From Ophiura sarsii (Eukaryota > Echinodermata > Ophiuroidea > Amphilepidida > Ophiuridae), in contig CM069449.1 in NCBI GenBank assembly GCA_035610835.1, forward strand, positions 14,361,963-14,425,962: a stretch of DNA of 64,000 bases, given 5' to 3'. A program made the translations under genes and the position numbers. This document shows positions 52,960 to 64,000 of this stretch, piece after piece. Numbering within the stretch: the stretch's first letter is position 1; every line of letters begins with the position of its first letter. The notes beneath the pieces are model-generated. The model was given only the letters and a program-made list of their open reading frames with translations, had not been told where the DNA came from and made no database searches.

Positions 52960-55900
52960 CTTCACCAAGGAGTATATATAATAGGAGGGGACACTTAGCT
53001 CATTTGCATATTTGCTCATTAATATGATTAACCCCGTGAACTCAGTCAAAGGTCGCAGATAACGCCCTCTGGAGAGTCGAAGGGACTTTTCTATTGTTCT
53101 CTAACGACAGCGTTGGGACAGCGCATGAAGTTTCTTGTACAGAGTTGGCGATGAGCGATTGAGAAGTATAACAAAAGCATACATAAACAGATCGTAACAT
53201 GAATAATGCAATGCAACAGGTCACACAACGTTCAGTCGAGCGACCGTATAAACAGTATACAAGATGCCATTTATTGTGTTCGAAATTTCAACGTTTTTAC
53301 CATTCTTTCCAAAATAAGGAGTATAATCACATTACAAACACATTTTGTGCGAGAGTAACATATAAATATGGTTTAAAATGTCCAAAATGGCACGATAAAA
53401 ATCCGTTCGTTATAAATAAAAGAATCAATGGTTAAATAATAAAACTGACACAATTACACTCGTCGATCTCTGTGGCGTGCATACGTCGGCCATATCGTTT
53501 GCAATCGGCAATCACGGGTTCGAATCTCCGTGTGTTCGTTGTTGTTTTCTATTTTTTTGTTTTTTAAAAAAACAAATTAAACTTGATTGTGGATGTATGT
53601 AACATCATTTTTATGTCAATTTTTATAATTTATAAAGGCCGCCAATGCTTTAATAGTTTTTTTCTATTCTTTTTTTAATCTATTTTTCTATCTATCATTT
53701 ATCTCTGGATTTATTTAACTTTATAATCTAAACAAATTAAAATGCGTAAAATAATATATTATTGCTCGATAAATAAGTGATTGAAGTTGAGTTCACTTTG
53801 ATAATGATAGCAACACTTGTTGTAAAACCATTTTACCAGTGTGCCCAACCATTTCTCCTTTGCACACTTTGTTTAAAATACATTCAGAGATGTCATTTTT
53901 ATAGCTTGATAGCTAGGCTAATATACAACTGTAAGCTATTTGGATACGCAAAGCAAACACATTTCCAAAACAGGCCATAGACAATCGTACAACATGAGAA
54001 AGGAGACCGTTTATACCAATGTTTAATCTACCATGATTACCATTTTTTTAAATCTGTACAACCGATGAATTTCTAGAAAATCTTTGGTACAACTTCATTT
54101 CAAGAAAGTTAGTTCTTGTACCAAAGCTTACCAAATTTAGCTAGCTTTAATAAACGAATTGGGAGACGCAATATTCATGTCGAAATATATTATGTGGAAA
54201 GGCAATCAGACAACTATTGATAGACGCGATCAAGTCTTGTACCTTTGAAGGGTGATTACGGGCACGTATGAGTAAAGTGGATTCCCTCTATAATGAACCA
54301 ACATTTTAATTTCAGTGCCAAAGATCTTGAAAAAGGTTACAGGGGACATTCTCGCTTCGACGATGCTCCTATGCGTAGGTCAACTGAAAGCCCGGTCCGA
54401 TGGTAGACTCCGAATCTCCAGAATCTTAGGAGATATGTACACATTTTCTCATAATACTTTATGCTGCTACGCTTCCAATCATTAGATGGTTTGTAGTATA
54501 TGCACGGCGCAAAGTGCACGGTGTCTCATTTAGGCCCACAGGCCGGGCGGGCTAGAGCGGGGGCTAGAGAAGTGCTCAGAACCGGTGCTGCGCCCAAAAG
54601 TAGTATCTTTCGCAAAACTACTATTTTTGGGCGAAAAATACCACCCAAAACTAGTAGTTTTGCGAAAGATACTACTTTTGGTTGCGCAAAACTAGTATCT
54701 TTCTCAAAACTACTATTTTTGGATGGCTTGGGTTGCGCAAAACTAGTATTATTTGGCGGCCGTTCATTAATACTAGTCTTGTCCGGGAAAATGTCGTGCA
54801 CTTCGTGTTAGGCATACAGGTTGTTTGTAAACGAGCGTGTATATTTAAAAACATTGGCCGCTAATTATATAAACAAAGCAGGGAAATAACTGTGTTTCTC
54901 GGACTTCTTTATCTTTATTCGTCATTAAGAAGATGAAAATGTTCCCAAATTCTGGGAGAATTTTGTTGTTTGTATTTATTTTCTCGCTATTTATTATTTA
55001 TACCTCACTCAATTTAAAAAAAATTAAACACCGGATTCTACTGTCGCTCTGTTACGGTCGTATAGTCGGCCCCCGGATTCCACGTCACTCTGTTGCAAGT
55101 AAGTGTAGGCCCTATATTCGCCACAACATGTGGGCACTACCACATAGTTTTATTAACTGTACATCATGCCTTTCGTCGGTATACAACTCGGACTTTTTAC
55201 TGTCTGATAAGTCCACCCCCTCCCCCTCCCTATGGCCCTGTTTAAAGCTGGCTATGCCACTGATTCGCGCATGTTGGATGTGCCGGCCCGCCGCGCGTCA
55301 GTGGTCCGCATTGCGGCGCGTTATTGGTCACTCTCGATCATAGTTCGGCGTGGCCCCTCGCTACACGGCTCGATCCTCATGGCGGCATTATTATCACATC
55401 AAACCACTTCTGGATGTTATCATCAATCAATGCATTGTCGGCTGCTTTAGTCAAAATTAAATATTATATACCAAGGGGATATACAACTGTCACTGGATAT
55501 ACCCACTTTGCCTATCTGTGATATACCATTGAACCGTCAACGCCTGAATCGTTTCCGTGAACTTTTCCTGATTGGGCTTTTCCACCCCAAACTGGCCGGA
55601 GCCCGGGGGGTTAGATCTACGGTTGATTAGCGCATTACAAGAAGTTGTGTCACTTGCCATGCAGCACATACTCATTAGGCATTTGTCCAACATTTTAGTG
55701 GACAAATCCAAAGCGATCGGACGCATGCGTAGAAAAAAATGTCGTCCCCTTGACTCTCCAGAGGGCCTTTTCGATATTCAGACGATGGCGGACATAGGTT
55801 CGTGTGACGAATATTCTAGGTGAAATTCGATGTGGGAACGCTCGGCCTGTAGGGAACGATGATATTTCTGACTTCAACAACGCCAGGGCATCGTTCGGGG

Positions 55901-56136
55901 ACCGTTTGATTATCACTCAGGTCGTGTCAGTATGAAATTAGGTAAAACACTCCGACATAACATTGAAATCAACGGAGATTCAAAGATTACGGCCGTTCGT
56001 GTCCACTATGGTCTGGTACTTTTCATTTTCGACGTCACAAATGACGTATATTCATTTATATGATTATTCATTGTATATTCATGTCCGTCTATGCTTTCGG
56101 CGATTCGAACAATAGAGTGTCAGGCGCCTGTCTTCA
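52960..56136 (+). repeat. Second copy of the 3-kb direct duplication
   Basis: Counterpart of 49984-52959. It lacks the MITE and carries an extra segment (54585-54990) rich in the ACTAGTATCTTTCGCAAAAC family. Its last 170 bp, about 55960-56130, also occur inverted at 63480-63640, so pieces of this family are dispersed. Confidence 0.8.
54595..54722. repeat. Perfect 29-bp inverted repeat plus a third copy
   Basis: CAAAAGTAGTATCTTTCGCA followed by AAACTACTA (54595-54623) is perfectly complementary to 54652-54680; a third, slightly changed copy follows at about 54687-54722. Confidence 0.85.
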
Positions 56137-56402
56137 CGCTGAATCAGAGAGCTCAATAGGAGTTAATGCAACAATGGAATTGGCACTTTTCATCTGTAAG
56201 CACATACCGCGACAACAATACTTTATCGATTTTAACAAACAAGGTGTCAAAATCACCGTAATTAAATTTTCCGTCTCATGGTATTTTCATTTTTAGAATA
56301 TGAGTAACAATTTTAAAATTATATGTGCTTTTACAACAGCCGTGTTACTTTTTTGATGTCTTTAGATACCCAAGTATTAATAAAATCTTGTTCTGTGTAT
56401 AA

Positions 56403-57327
56403 TCATGGAATTACGAGACACGGAATACCATCGACAAGACCCTGTTATATAACTCAATTATATTGCCATTGGCGGTACCTCCTCCACACACAAGCATGGA
56501 CAGACATTGAATGACTTACCCATTATGCACGCACATCGGGCTATTCCTTTGACCAAGTATCATCTTTACCGGTTATGTTGCCACATTGACTATTACCATG
56601 ATTACTACTCCCACGGACGCATGGTTGCCAGTTATATTTTTCTTCCAAATCAAATACGACTTTGTATTAGTTTGTTATCAAAAACGGGTGTACAAAACTC
56701 ATTATTATGAGAAATCCGCTGCAAACCGCATGATCTAACCTACATGTTTGGGTAGATAAGTTGATGAATTCTGCTAATTTGTAAATACAAATAGCGGCCA
56801 AAAGTGCGCATTCTCAAAATCTAGACCTGTTTTATAGGTCATCTATGCACATTTTAGGGAATTATTGGATTCAAGAAGTAATAAAAAACTGAGGGAAATA
56901 GTTTCTATAAAACTTCACAAATAGTGTTACATCAATCGCATCGGTGAATGTGTGTATTAATTTAATAACTTAAAAATATTAGCAGTATTTTAAACTTTCA
57001 TCGTTGCTTCTGGTATCAAACTGATTTTATGCATCCCCAGCTTGCTTTAGGTATGCAAACGACTATCAATACCAAAATTATAACAACCGCGCTTTTTTGA
57101 AACATGCTACTCACACATGCGTGAACGGAACGGACATAATCAGCTCAACACGACATTTCAATAGAGATGATTATCCCTCCATTGTTGAAGATCTATTGCA
57201 ACAGGCAGTGACGCGCGGTGACCTGTAGAATTTTTACACAGCGCGGCCCTTTCAATTTTGCCGGTAAAGGTGATATGTACCTTGATGTTGGGCTCGATGG
57301 TATTCCGTCTCGTAATTCCATGGTATA
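56403..57327. mobile_element. Putative 0.9-kb element with about 30-bp inverted ends
   Basis: CATGGAATTACGAGACACGG and AATACCATCGA at 56405-56435 are matched in reverse complement at 57295-57325 with a 2-bp gap. A 67-codon frame inside (56507-56710) is not recognised. It abuts the right end of the 6.8-kb block. Confidence 0.6.
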
Positions 57328-57732
57328 ATATAAAAGTCAGAGAGATCAAATCAAGTAATTAAATATTTTTCTCAATTTTGGAAACGGTAAACTAAAAAAT
57401 TCTGAAAAAAGTGGCCTAGGGGTTAGGGTTAATATCAACATCATCGAGAATGTATCCCCAATTTCTCCAAACCAAAACTTCAGTAGAGTTGGACTATGTG
57501 ATTTGCCTTTTTCTAACCCACCAGTAGACATTTTTCTCTTTGCATGAAATCACTATCTGAAGGACCATTCCTTATCATCAAAATCATTGAGGATGCATCC
57601 CCCCCCCCCCCCCCCCCCCCCTGTCCAGCAGAGACTGATAATCATGTGTTTTTGCTTCTTTCTACTACATACTTTGCAGAGTCACTTTGTCTAAACGGTG
57701 AAATCCATTATCTCTGGCAAAACTGCGTGAGC
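57328..57732. other. Gene-free DNA with a 23-C tract
   Basis: A pure run of 23 C lies at 57599-57621. The 115-codon frame across it encodes a proline run and is not recognisable. Confidence 0.4.
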
Positions 57733-60700
57733 ATATGGTCGAATCCAACAAAAAGTGTACACATTTTTAGGGTCCAGTTTCAAAATGCTTCGATCTCTTT
57801 TTCCTTTTCCCCACTCAAAGTCAACATATCAAGCTTGTATGGAAAAAAAGTGCCATCACTAATCTCTCCAATTGACCACGTGGCGGAATGATGAAGTTGA
57901 AGGTACACTTCTCAATATTACCTACAAATACAAGTACCATATTTTGATTAAGTGATGATTATTCCACCTATTTACATATTGCATTCAAATTTGTAATTGT
58001 ATTGTATTCAGAAGATGCTAATACTGATAGAAAGTGGACATATTTGTACAGGTACTCATCTTTTTTTACATTTTAGATTCACACAGTCAGGTAGCATTTT
58101 CAGGCTCTCAATACTTTGAAACATGAGGTTGAGTCACTTTGTATACTTTCACCAAGATGATTTTAATGAACATTTGTTTTCATGTACCTCAAAGAGGGGG
58201 AATGACCCTTTCTGGAAAATTTAGAATTTTGAGCATGCGCCAGAAACTTAAGTACATAGAGGAATGTGGACATTTTGTATTCGTAGGTAACAGTTCATGT
58301 ATACGTAGGTATAAGAGAAGTAAAACTGTAATAAATTAATGTTGTACTTAATTTATGCTGCATTTTAGGGTTGAAATGATCACGCAGGGTTGTTTAACAA
58401 TATTTGTTTTTAAATAAACATGTTAAAACATATTTAAATCCTAATATTATGGACATATTCCCCAATAGTTTACTTTAAATAGATACTAGAATATTAATTT
58501 AATGTTGAAAAAAATATACAATATCTAACTCTCAGTTGTGAGTTTGAATAGGTTTATTCAGAACAAAATATCAGGCAACAATTTTAAGCATTCCTATAAG
58601 AGAAAAACATGTTAAGACTTAAAGCACAGTAGCTAATATTGCAATAATCAAAGTATTCGTAGGTAACACATTTGTTTTCAACTTTAACTTCGTTGACTAA
58701 GAACGGTTGGATTCTTTGATTTTACATATGTTTAAGAGGCAAAATTGTACTCGACGTAGTTTTTATGCCCTGAATCGCGTGTGAGGGTGAATGTCGTACA
58801 GCAAAATAAAAAGGTGTCTTGCTTGACGTTAAAAGTTGATAATATAAGAATGTGCGCTAAGCACTGCTTTTACAAAACAATCAGAATTGCGTAATATTCA
58901 ATATTTGAATAAAAAGCAAGATTAACCAAATAAACATTAAAATTATATAAAACTATGTTTATATTTTTTAAGATATAAAAGAAAACATCCTAAACATCAA
59001 TAAACTCACTAGGCCTATACTGTCAGTATTATTGATCATCTAATTTGGTTAAGGAATGTTGATTAAAATTAATTTACACATGATAATTACGGCAGAAAAT
59101 GTTTTATTATGCTAACGTATCTGATCATCCAATTTTGTAAGTGTCTTTCTTGCTTGACTTTCAATTATTAAGAATGTGCGTTTAACTACAAAACAGTCAG
59201 AAGTGTGTAATATTTAACATCTGATACAAGGCAAGATGATGACAACATACATATCGTACTGGGTTAAAATTTCGTAAAGGTATAGTTAAACAATCAATTA
59301 ACTCGCTAGTATAATATTCTTACTCATCTCATTTGGTAAAAAGCATGTTCATCATTAAAACTAAACATAATGAAATATTAAGCATATAGAAACATTTTAA
59401 GTAAGATACCTCTGATCATTCAGCCTTGTAATCTCTACTTAACAAGTTTAGTGGATCTTGTTGTATTCTTTGTGTAGTTAGTTCTCCATCTCTCTCTTGT
59501 CACGAGAATGAATATCTAGTAGAACATAATTACTCTTTGTTTATTATAGGACATTTTAGGATGTTAAGAATGAACGTTTCAGTTTCCGTGTGAATCCAAA
59601 GTATTGGATCGAATCAACTATTGAACATTTCCTCGAGCCATCATTAATTAGAAAGCAAGCGGTTTTCTTTTAGCAAACAGTTTGATTTGCCTGTAATTCA
59701 TAATCTTGAATGTCAGGTTATTTGTTTTAAGCAATAAAACAACCGGTTGTCTTCCTCAATTTGTTCTAAATGAAGGAGGCAAGTGAGTCTTCTAGCAGTT
59801 ATCATTTTGAATAGCAGTTTTAAACACGAAAGCCAGATCGCTTTTTAATTCATTTAATATATACTTTGAAATAATTTCATATCAGACCTTATATTATATA
59901 TATAAGTTTAATATGGGCCGAACATGTTCAAAGTCTAGAATATTCATATGTCGTGCATTTCAGTCCACAGCGCGCGGAATAAAGCACATACAACTTACAG
60001 CAAGACATCCAGTTGTCAGATTAGAATTAAGATATAATTTCCTAGTTTGGAATTTGTATCATTCTAAAAGTCGTACATAGTAAGTTTTTATCGAGTTTTA
60101 ACCGGAGGCAGATTCCGTTTAACATAGAATCACCAATATGAAATATTTTGTCAGATGTAGACAAAATAGGAATTTTATGTTTAAAAATGCAATGTTGTTT
60201 GATTTAAAAACACAATCTAATAGGTTTTGCCACGACAGAGATATTGTCGGGCATGTGCCTTTCATTATGATTTTCTTTTAAATCAACCACTGCTTAGTTC
60301 AATTACACTAATTAAGGAATGTCGGAAGCATTATTCATGAACAATTCTTGATTTGAGACTGAAATCAGTTAGGTCTACCCTTGATTACCTCCCACCTTTA
60401 AAAAAGGGAAATGTTTTACTAAATTTCTTGTTCACTTAAAATACGTTTCGGTGACATTACACAACCTGTCCGAGCAAAAATGAAGCAAGTTATTTTATAT
60501 TTGTGTCACATGATTTCAATTTTCAAATACAACTACAATAATGGCCAATATTATGTACCTCAGTAGTCACTTCTCTGCAATTCCAGAGGAAGTTGGTTAA
60601 TTACGTATACATCATATCGACAAGCTGGTTTAAAACAATATTACGCACCAAACGATATTATTCCCGTCTTATACATTCCTGCTAAATATTTACATAATAT

Positions 60701-62186
60701 AAGGTGCGAATGAAAGCGAAAAACAATACAGGAATTGTACCATGCTCATTAACTAATATATAGGTTACCTACGAATACAAAATGGAATATGAGAAAATTG
60801 ATTATGAAGCCGAAATGTCATGGATATTATGACTAAATGTACCCATTTTAAGACGATCAACGTGTAATCTATGGATATAAATAACATTCATTCACTCTAA
60901 CTCCAACAAAAAAAATGTTCTCGGCAAAACCAGTGTGATTACACCATGCATTTTATTTAAATTAACACCTCCTATTTTCATTTAATAAGGGAATATTAAT
61001 TTTTTTCTCTCCAAATATAAATATAATAATATATCCAGTCAGATTGTATGATTGCGCACTGCTTGTATGTAAAATAAAATCATTTAGGGCCAATATGCAC
61101 CGTGTATATTATTGAATGTTGCCTACATCCATGTTACCTCCGAATACAACATGAAGTCAATGCACGAGAAGCTGTTACTGATTATTTATATAAACATTAA
61201 TCACCCCCATTGCGATTTAAATCAACTGTCAGAGGATGTCTTTGCGTGAATAAGAGTAACAAGATTGAGACAGAGGGAGGCTATATTCAATCAACTTTTA
61301 AGACAACAACAAATTATTGATGCATTTGTACGCAAACTACAGCATTTTGTGAAAGGTTACTTACAAAAGCTGAAAAATGGATGCAAAACTTCTCTGTGGC
61401 TTGCCGAACGCAGCGCACATTTCTACTTTATTCCAGTCGATACAAGTATGTAACAACAGAGGGAATAACCATGGTATCGTTATTTGTATTTGAAGGTAAA
61501 AGTTCATATTTCAAATTTGCCTACGAATACAGCCTTTTATTGCTGATATTTCAAAAAATGTTGCCTTCAAAATGTGTTTATATTAAAATGGCAGTGTTTT
61601 AAATAGGTATTCGGAGGTAATGCATTTTTTTTACCAAACCGATCGTTTCCGCTTTTAAAATTTCTAACAGCTTTATCAAAAAATAGACTTGAATGTGGAC
61701 AATGCATTTATGTATTTAACATATTTAGGTATCCTTACAGCACAAATTACACTACCTCAGGCGAATTCTTGCCCGAAAGTGAGATTTAACAAAACATGTA
61801 TTGGTAGGTAACGTCAAAACGTACCACAGCCAAAAAAATCACAACAATTCAGGGGATTAATCAAAAGTAACACAAATTACAAAAGGCATTCTTGAGATAT
61901 CCACCAATCAAACAGGTAAAATTATTTCCGCTTAAGCTCGTTTTCATCTAAACGGTTATATATCTAAAATAAAACCTTAACAACTATTTTGTAAAAAGGG
62001 TGAAAAATAGCAGGTTTATTGCTCGCATACGCCCAATTGTGCATAGAAGTTAGTCATATTATATATGGCGCGAAGCGTCTCATCGAGGCGGATACGTATA
62101 ACACAAAAATAAAATAGTCAAGATATAGATTATTTTATTATAGGCCTGAACATCACGTGTACACTTTTCGTTGGATTCGACCATAT
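57733..62186. mobile_element. Putative 4.45-kb element: 30-bp inverted ends and internal 15-bp motifs
   Basis: ATATGGTCGAATCCAAC plus AAAAAGTGTACAC (57733-57762) recurs in reverse complement at 62157-62186 with one mismatch. Inside, GTATTCGTAGGTAAC or a variant occurs on the plus strand at 58277, 58299, 58653, 61607 and 61798 and on the minus strand at 60764, 61133 and 61519. The DNA is AT-rich with no open frame above about 75 codons. Non-autonomous transposon or another structured element; the class is unknown. Confidence 0.5.
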
Positions 62187-62479
62187 ACTGATACATGTAG
62201 TTATAAAAGATTAGTTTTAAATTAAGTTTGTACCAATTTTGTCAGAAACTCTCCCCCCCCCCCCCCCTCCCCATGTGAAACGGAAATCTAAGCCACTGCT
62301 AATCACCCTGTTCATTTCTTTACGTATTATGTCCCTCAAAACTAGCCCGATAGAAACAAAGCTTGGGATCACTCAAATGTGATAAACTTTTTTACCCTTC
62401 AAATTAAATTAATATGAAGAAATTATAACTGATTTGTACAGCCAACTAATTAAAGTTCAAAAGAGGACTAGAGAATATT
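62187..62479. other. Gene-free DNA with a 15-C tract
   Basis: C run at 62253-62267; nothing else recognised. Confidence 0.35.
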
Positions 62480-62524
62480 TGTTGTTTCTTCTTTCAAACA
62501 ATAATAAACACACACTTTTTTTCC

Positions 62525-62620
62525 CTTCTGCCAAAGAGGTAAGATCACCCCGACTTACACAATAGAGTGTATCGATCTTCAGTTTGATAAATCCGGTTTT
62601 AATAATGTAAGGACAGTCCA
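62525..62620 (+). promoter_or_regulatory. Orphan copy of the TRIM 5' flank distal block
   Basis: CTGCCAAAGAGGTAAGATCA, CTTACACAATAGAGTGTATC and CTTCAGTTTGATAAATCCGG follow the order and wording of the blocks upstream of T2, T4 and T5. About 500 bp further on, where a TRIM ATG would be expected, the DNA is instead a MITE and a dispersed repeat. Confidence 0.5.
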
Positions 62621-62648
62621 TTATAGTAGTCATAAAATCAGGATTAGG

Positions 62649-62860
62649 CGACAAAAAAAACCTGTTCTACGGGCACGACCGACCCCATTTTTTATAATTT
62701 AAAAAAAAAAAATCTTTTGGACATTTTTGCAATTCTTTGGCAAATGTTTGAATTGTTTTGACTTTTTTTTTTTAAAAACATTTCCTGAAATTTTGATTTA
62801 AAAAAAAAAAAATGTGCGACCAACCGACACTATCTGAGAGGGTTTGTTTTTTCGTCGCCC
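62649..62860. mobile_element. MITE-like element with GCGAC ends
   Basis: GGCGACAAAAAAAACC at the left and GGTTTGTTTTTTCGTCGCC at the right are inverted. The inside has poly-A and poly-T tracts and CGACCGACCCC. It resembles in style the element at 23237-23547 (CGACCGACCC), possibly the same superfamily. Confidence 0.6.
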
Positions 62861-62879
62861 ATTTTTAATCATATGAGAG

Positions 62880-63190
62880 GGTCAACGACCTTTTCACGTT
62901 TTGCACAATATCTCAGTAACCACACATCGGAAGTGTGGCAAACTATACATTTTTAGAATCCTTAGGCTCAGACAAACAATTTGGTATGCTTGTCAGCTTG
63001 ATTCCCCAGTATGGCGTCCATATTGGAATTGGCCAATATGGCTGTCCCAGAAGGCCCAAATGTTGGCATCCATCATAAATCATAAGAGTATGGTATGAGC
63101 AACATATGAGCCCAATTTGGTGGTTTTGGAAGAAACTGAACCAAACCTCCCCTATGATGCCCTTAGCCCCCAACTAATATGTATACACTA
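62880..63190. repeat. Inverted relative of 10440-10765
   Basis: See 10440-11090. Good similarity over about 310 bp. Confidence 0.65.
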
Positions 63191-63479
63191 TTACGTAGCC
63201 TTCTCTAGCAAGCAAATCGTGAGATGTCCATGCAGGCAGGAGTTGTGGTGTTTGTGGTATCCTCTCTTTCGCTCAAAGTGCGGCTTTTTCACACTTGATG
63301 AAATGACATGCAAATGTTGCCACATTCATGAATCAATATTGTAGTAAGTCTTGTCACAGTACAAACTGTATTTAACTTTTGGCACTTCCCCATATATTCC
63401 TACATTACCCCTTTCCTCATACCCCTTTCCTCAGTAAAAATACCCCACAGTCAAATCAACCCCTGGACACTCATTGTTC

Positions 63480-63640
63480 TATAACAATAGAAGGCAGTAC
63501 GTTCATGAATATACAATGAATAATCATATCAATGAATATTAAAAAATACACGTCATTTGTAGAGTCGAAAATTGAAAATACCAGACGATGGTAGACACGA
63601 ACGGCCGTAATTTTTAAATCTCCGTTGGTTTCAATGTTAT
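63480..63640. repeat. Inverted relative of 55960-56130
   Basis: AATATACAATGAATAATCAT and ACGAACGGCCGTAATTTTTA match the end of the 3-kb duplication in reverse complement. The remainder to the window edge shows nothing recognisable. Confidence 0.6.
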
Positions 63641-64000
63641 ATATGGATGGATTTTGATTATGACCAAAGAAAATTGTGTTGTAGTGTTTATGCAAACGTT
63701 TATACCTTTACACGTAAAACACAAAAATAAACGTGTTAAAGTGTTTATTAAGTGTTATCAGAAAAAGACACGTTTCTTTTTACAGTGTACGTATTATAAC
63801 GTGCCTGCCTTTGGAGTGCCTTTTCGCGAAATTTGGTATATCGGTTTAATGCCCCCTCTTTGATAGTATAGAATGTCCCGTACTTTGTTAGATAGGTTTA
63901 TTGATTAAAATACACTTTGAACCCAATTTTGGTTAATTATTACACTTTTGAGAACCCAATTTTCTACTTACCTTCTGTTTATTGTTTGTATATACAAGGG

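Larger units (their letters stand above)
49544..56364. mobile_element. 6.8-kb block with about 230-bp terminal inverted repeats
   Basis: The left end 49544-49778 (TAAAGACATCAAAAAA, AGTAACACGGCTGTTGTAAA, CATGAGACGGAAAATTTAAT, GATTCAGCGTGAAG) is repeated in reverse complement at 56131-56364. Between them are a 210-bp MITE-like insert (49779-49988) and a direct duplication of about 3 kb (49984-52959 and 52960-56136). No transposase, integrase or polymerase frame is recognisable and no target duplication is evident. The long ends and size would suit a large non-autonomous DNA transposon; class unknown. Confidence 0.65.

Overview
The window is eukaryotic: AT-rich, repeat-dense DNA from what is most likely a marine invertebrate. 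Long single-exon TRIM-type genes, splice-site-bounded exons of another gene, LINE reverse-transcriptase debris, MITEs with target-site duplications and many poly-C/poly-G tracts all point this way. An expanded family of RING, B-box, coiled-coil and beta-propeller genes fits an invertebrate deuterostome (echinoderm, hemichordate or cephalochordate). This is inference; no species-diagnostic sequence was recognised.

The backbone is a tandem cluster of five TRIM paralogues, all on the + strand: T1 (2-1432, cut by the left window edge), T2 (13522-15309), T3 (23665-25394, disrupted by a 5-bp insertion and a stop codon), T4 (28986-30731) and T5 (38484-40343). The intact copies encode a C3HC4 RING, one B-box type 2, a coiled coil, a short variable linker and a roughly six-bladed NHL-like propeller, so they look like E3 ubiquitin ligases. 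T2, T4 and T5 share about 500 bp of upstream sequence. T1 and T4 share one type of 3' flank (A); T2 and T3 share another (B); T5 carries A followed by the last codons and 3' flank of a B-type gene, a recombination scar. Homology between T2 and T5 continues through more than 3 kb of downstream non-coding DNA (15.3-18.5 kb against 40.4-44.7 kb). The T2 and T3 upstream regions (11.5-12.5 and 22.3-23.2 kb) match each other. Parts of the DNA downstream of T1 and T4 also match. An orphan piece of the shared 5' flank lies at about 62.53 kb with no TRIM gene after it.

The only other gene-like sequence is a pair of minus-strand exons (28021-27871 and 26916-26599) with good splice sites and matching phase. 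They resemble the AAA4 region of a dynein heavy chain-like protein with a degenerate P-loop; the second exon has a frame-breaking partial duplication.

The rest is mobile DNA: LINE fragments (8.98-9.33, 20.6-21.87 and 34.55-34.88 kb), two foldback-like structures with internally repeated arms (18.6-20.4 and 31.95-36.42 kb), a PIF/Harbinger-like insertion in a SINE-like repeat (46412-47558) with its empty site present at about 4.69 kb, and a block from 49544 to 56364 with about 230-bp inverted ends and an internal 3-kb direct duplication. One half of that duplication carries a hAT-like MITE whose empty site survives in the other half. A further block (57733-62186) has 30-bp inverted ends and eight copies of a 15-bp motif. 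From 40.7 kb to the right edge I see no convincing host gene.
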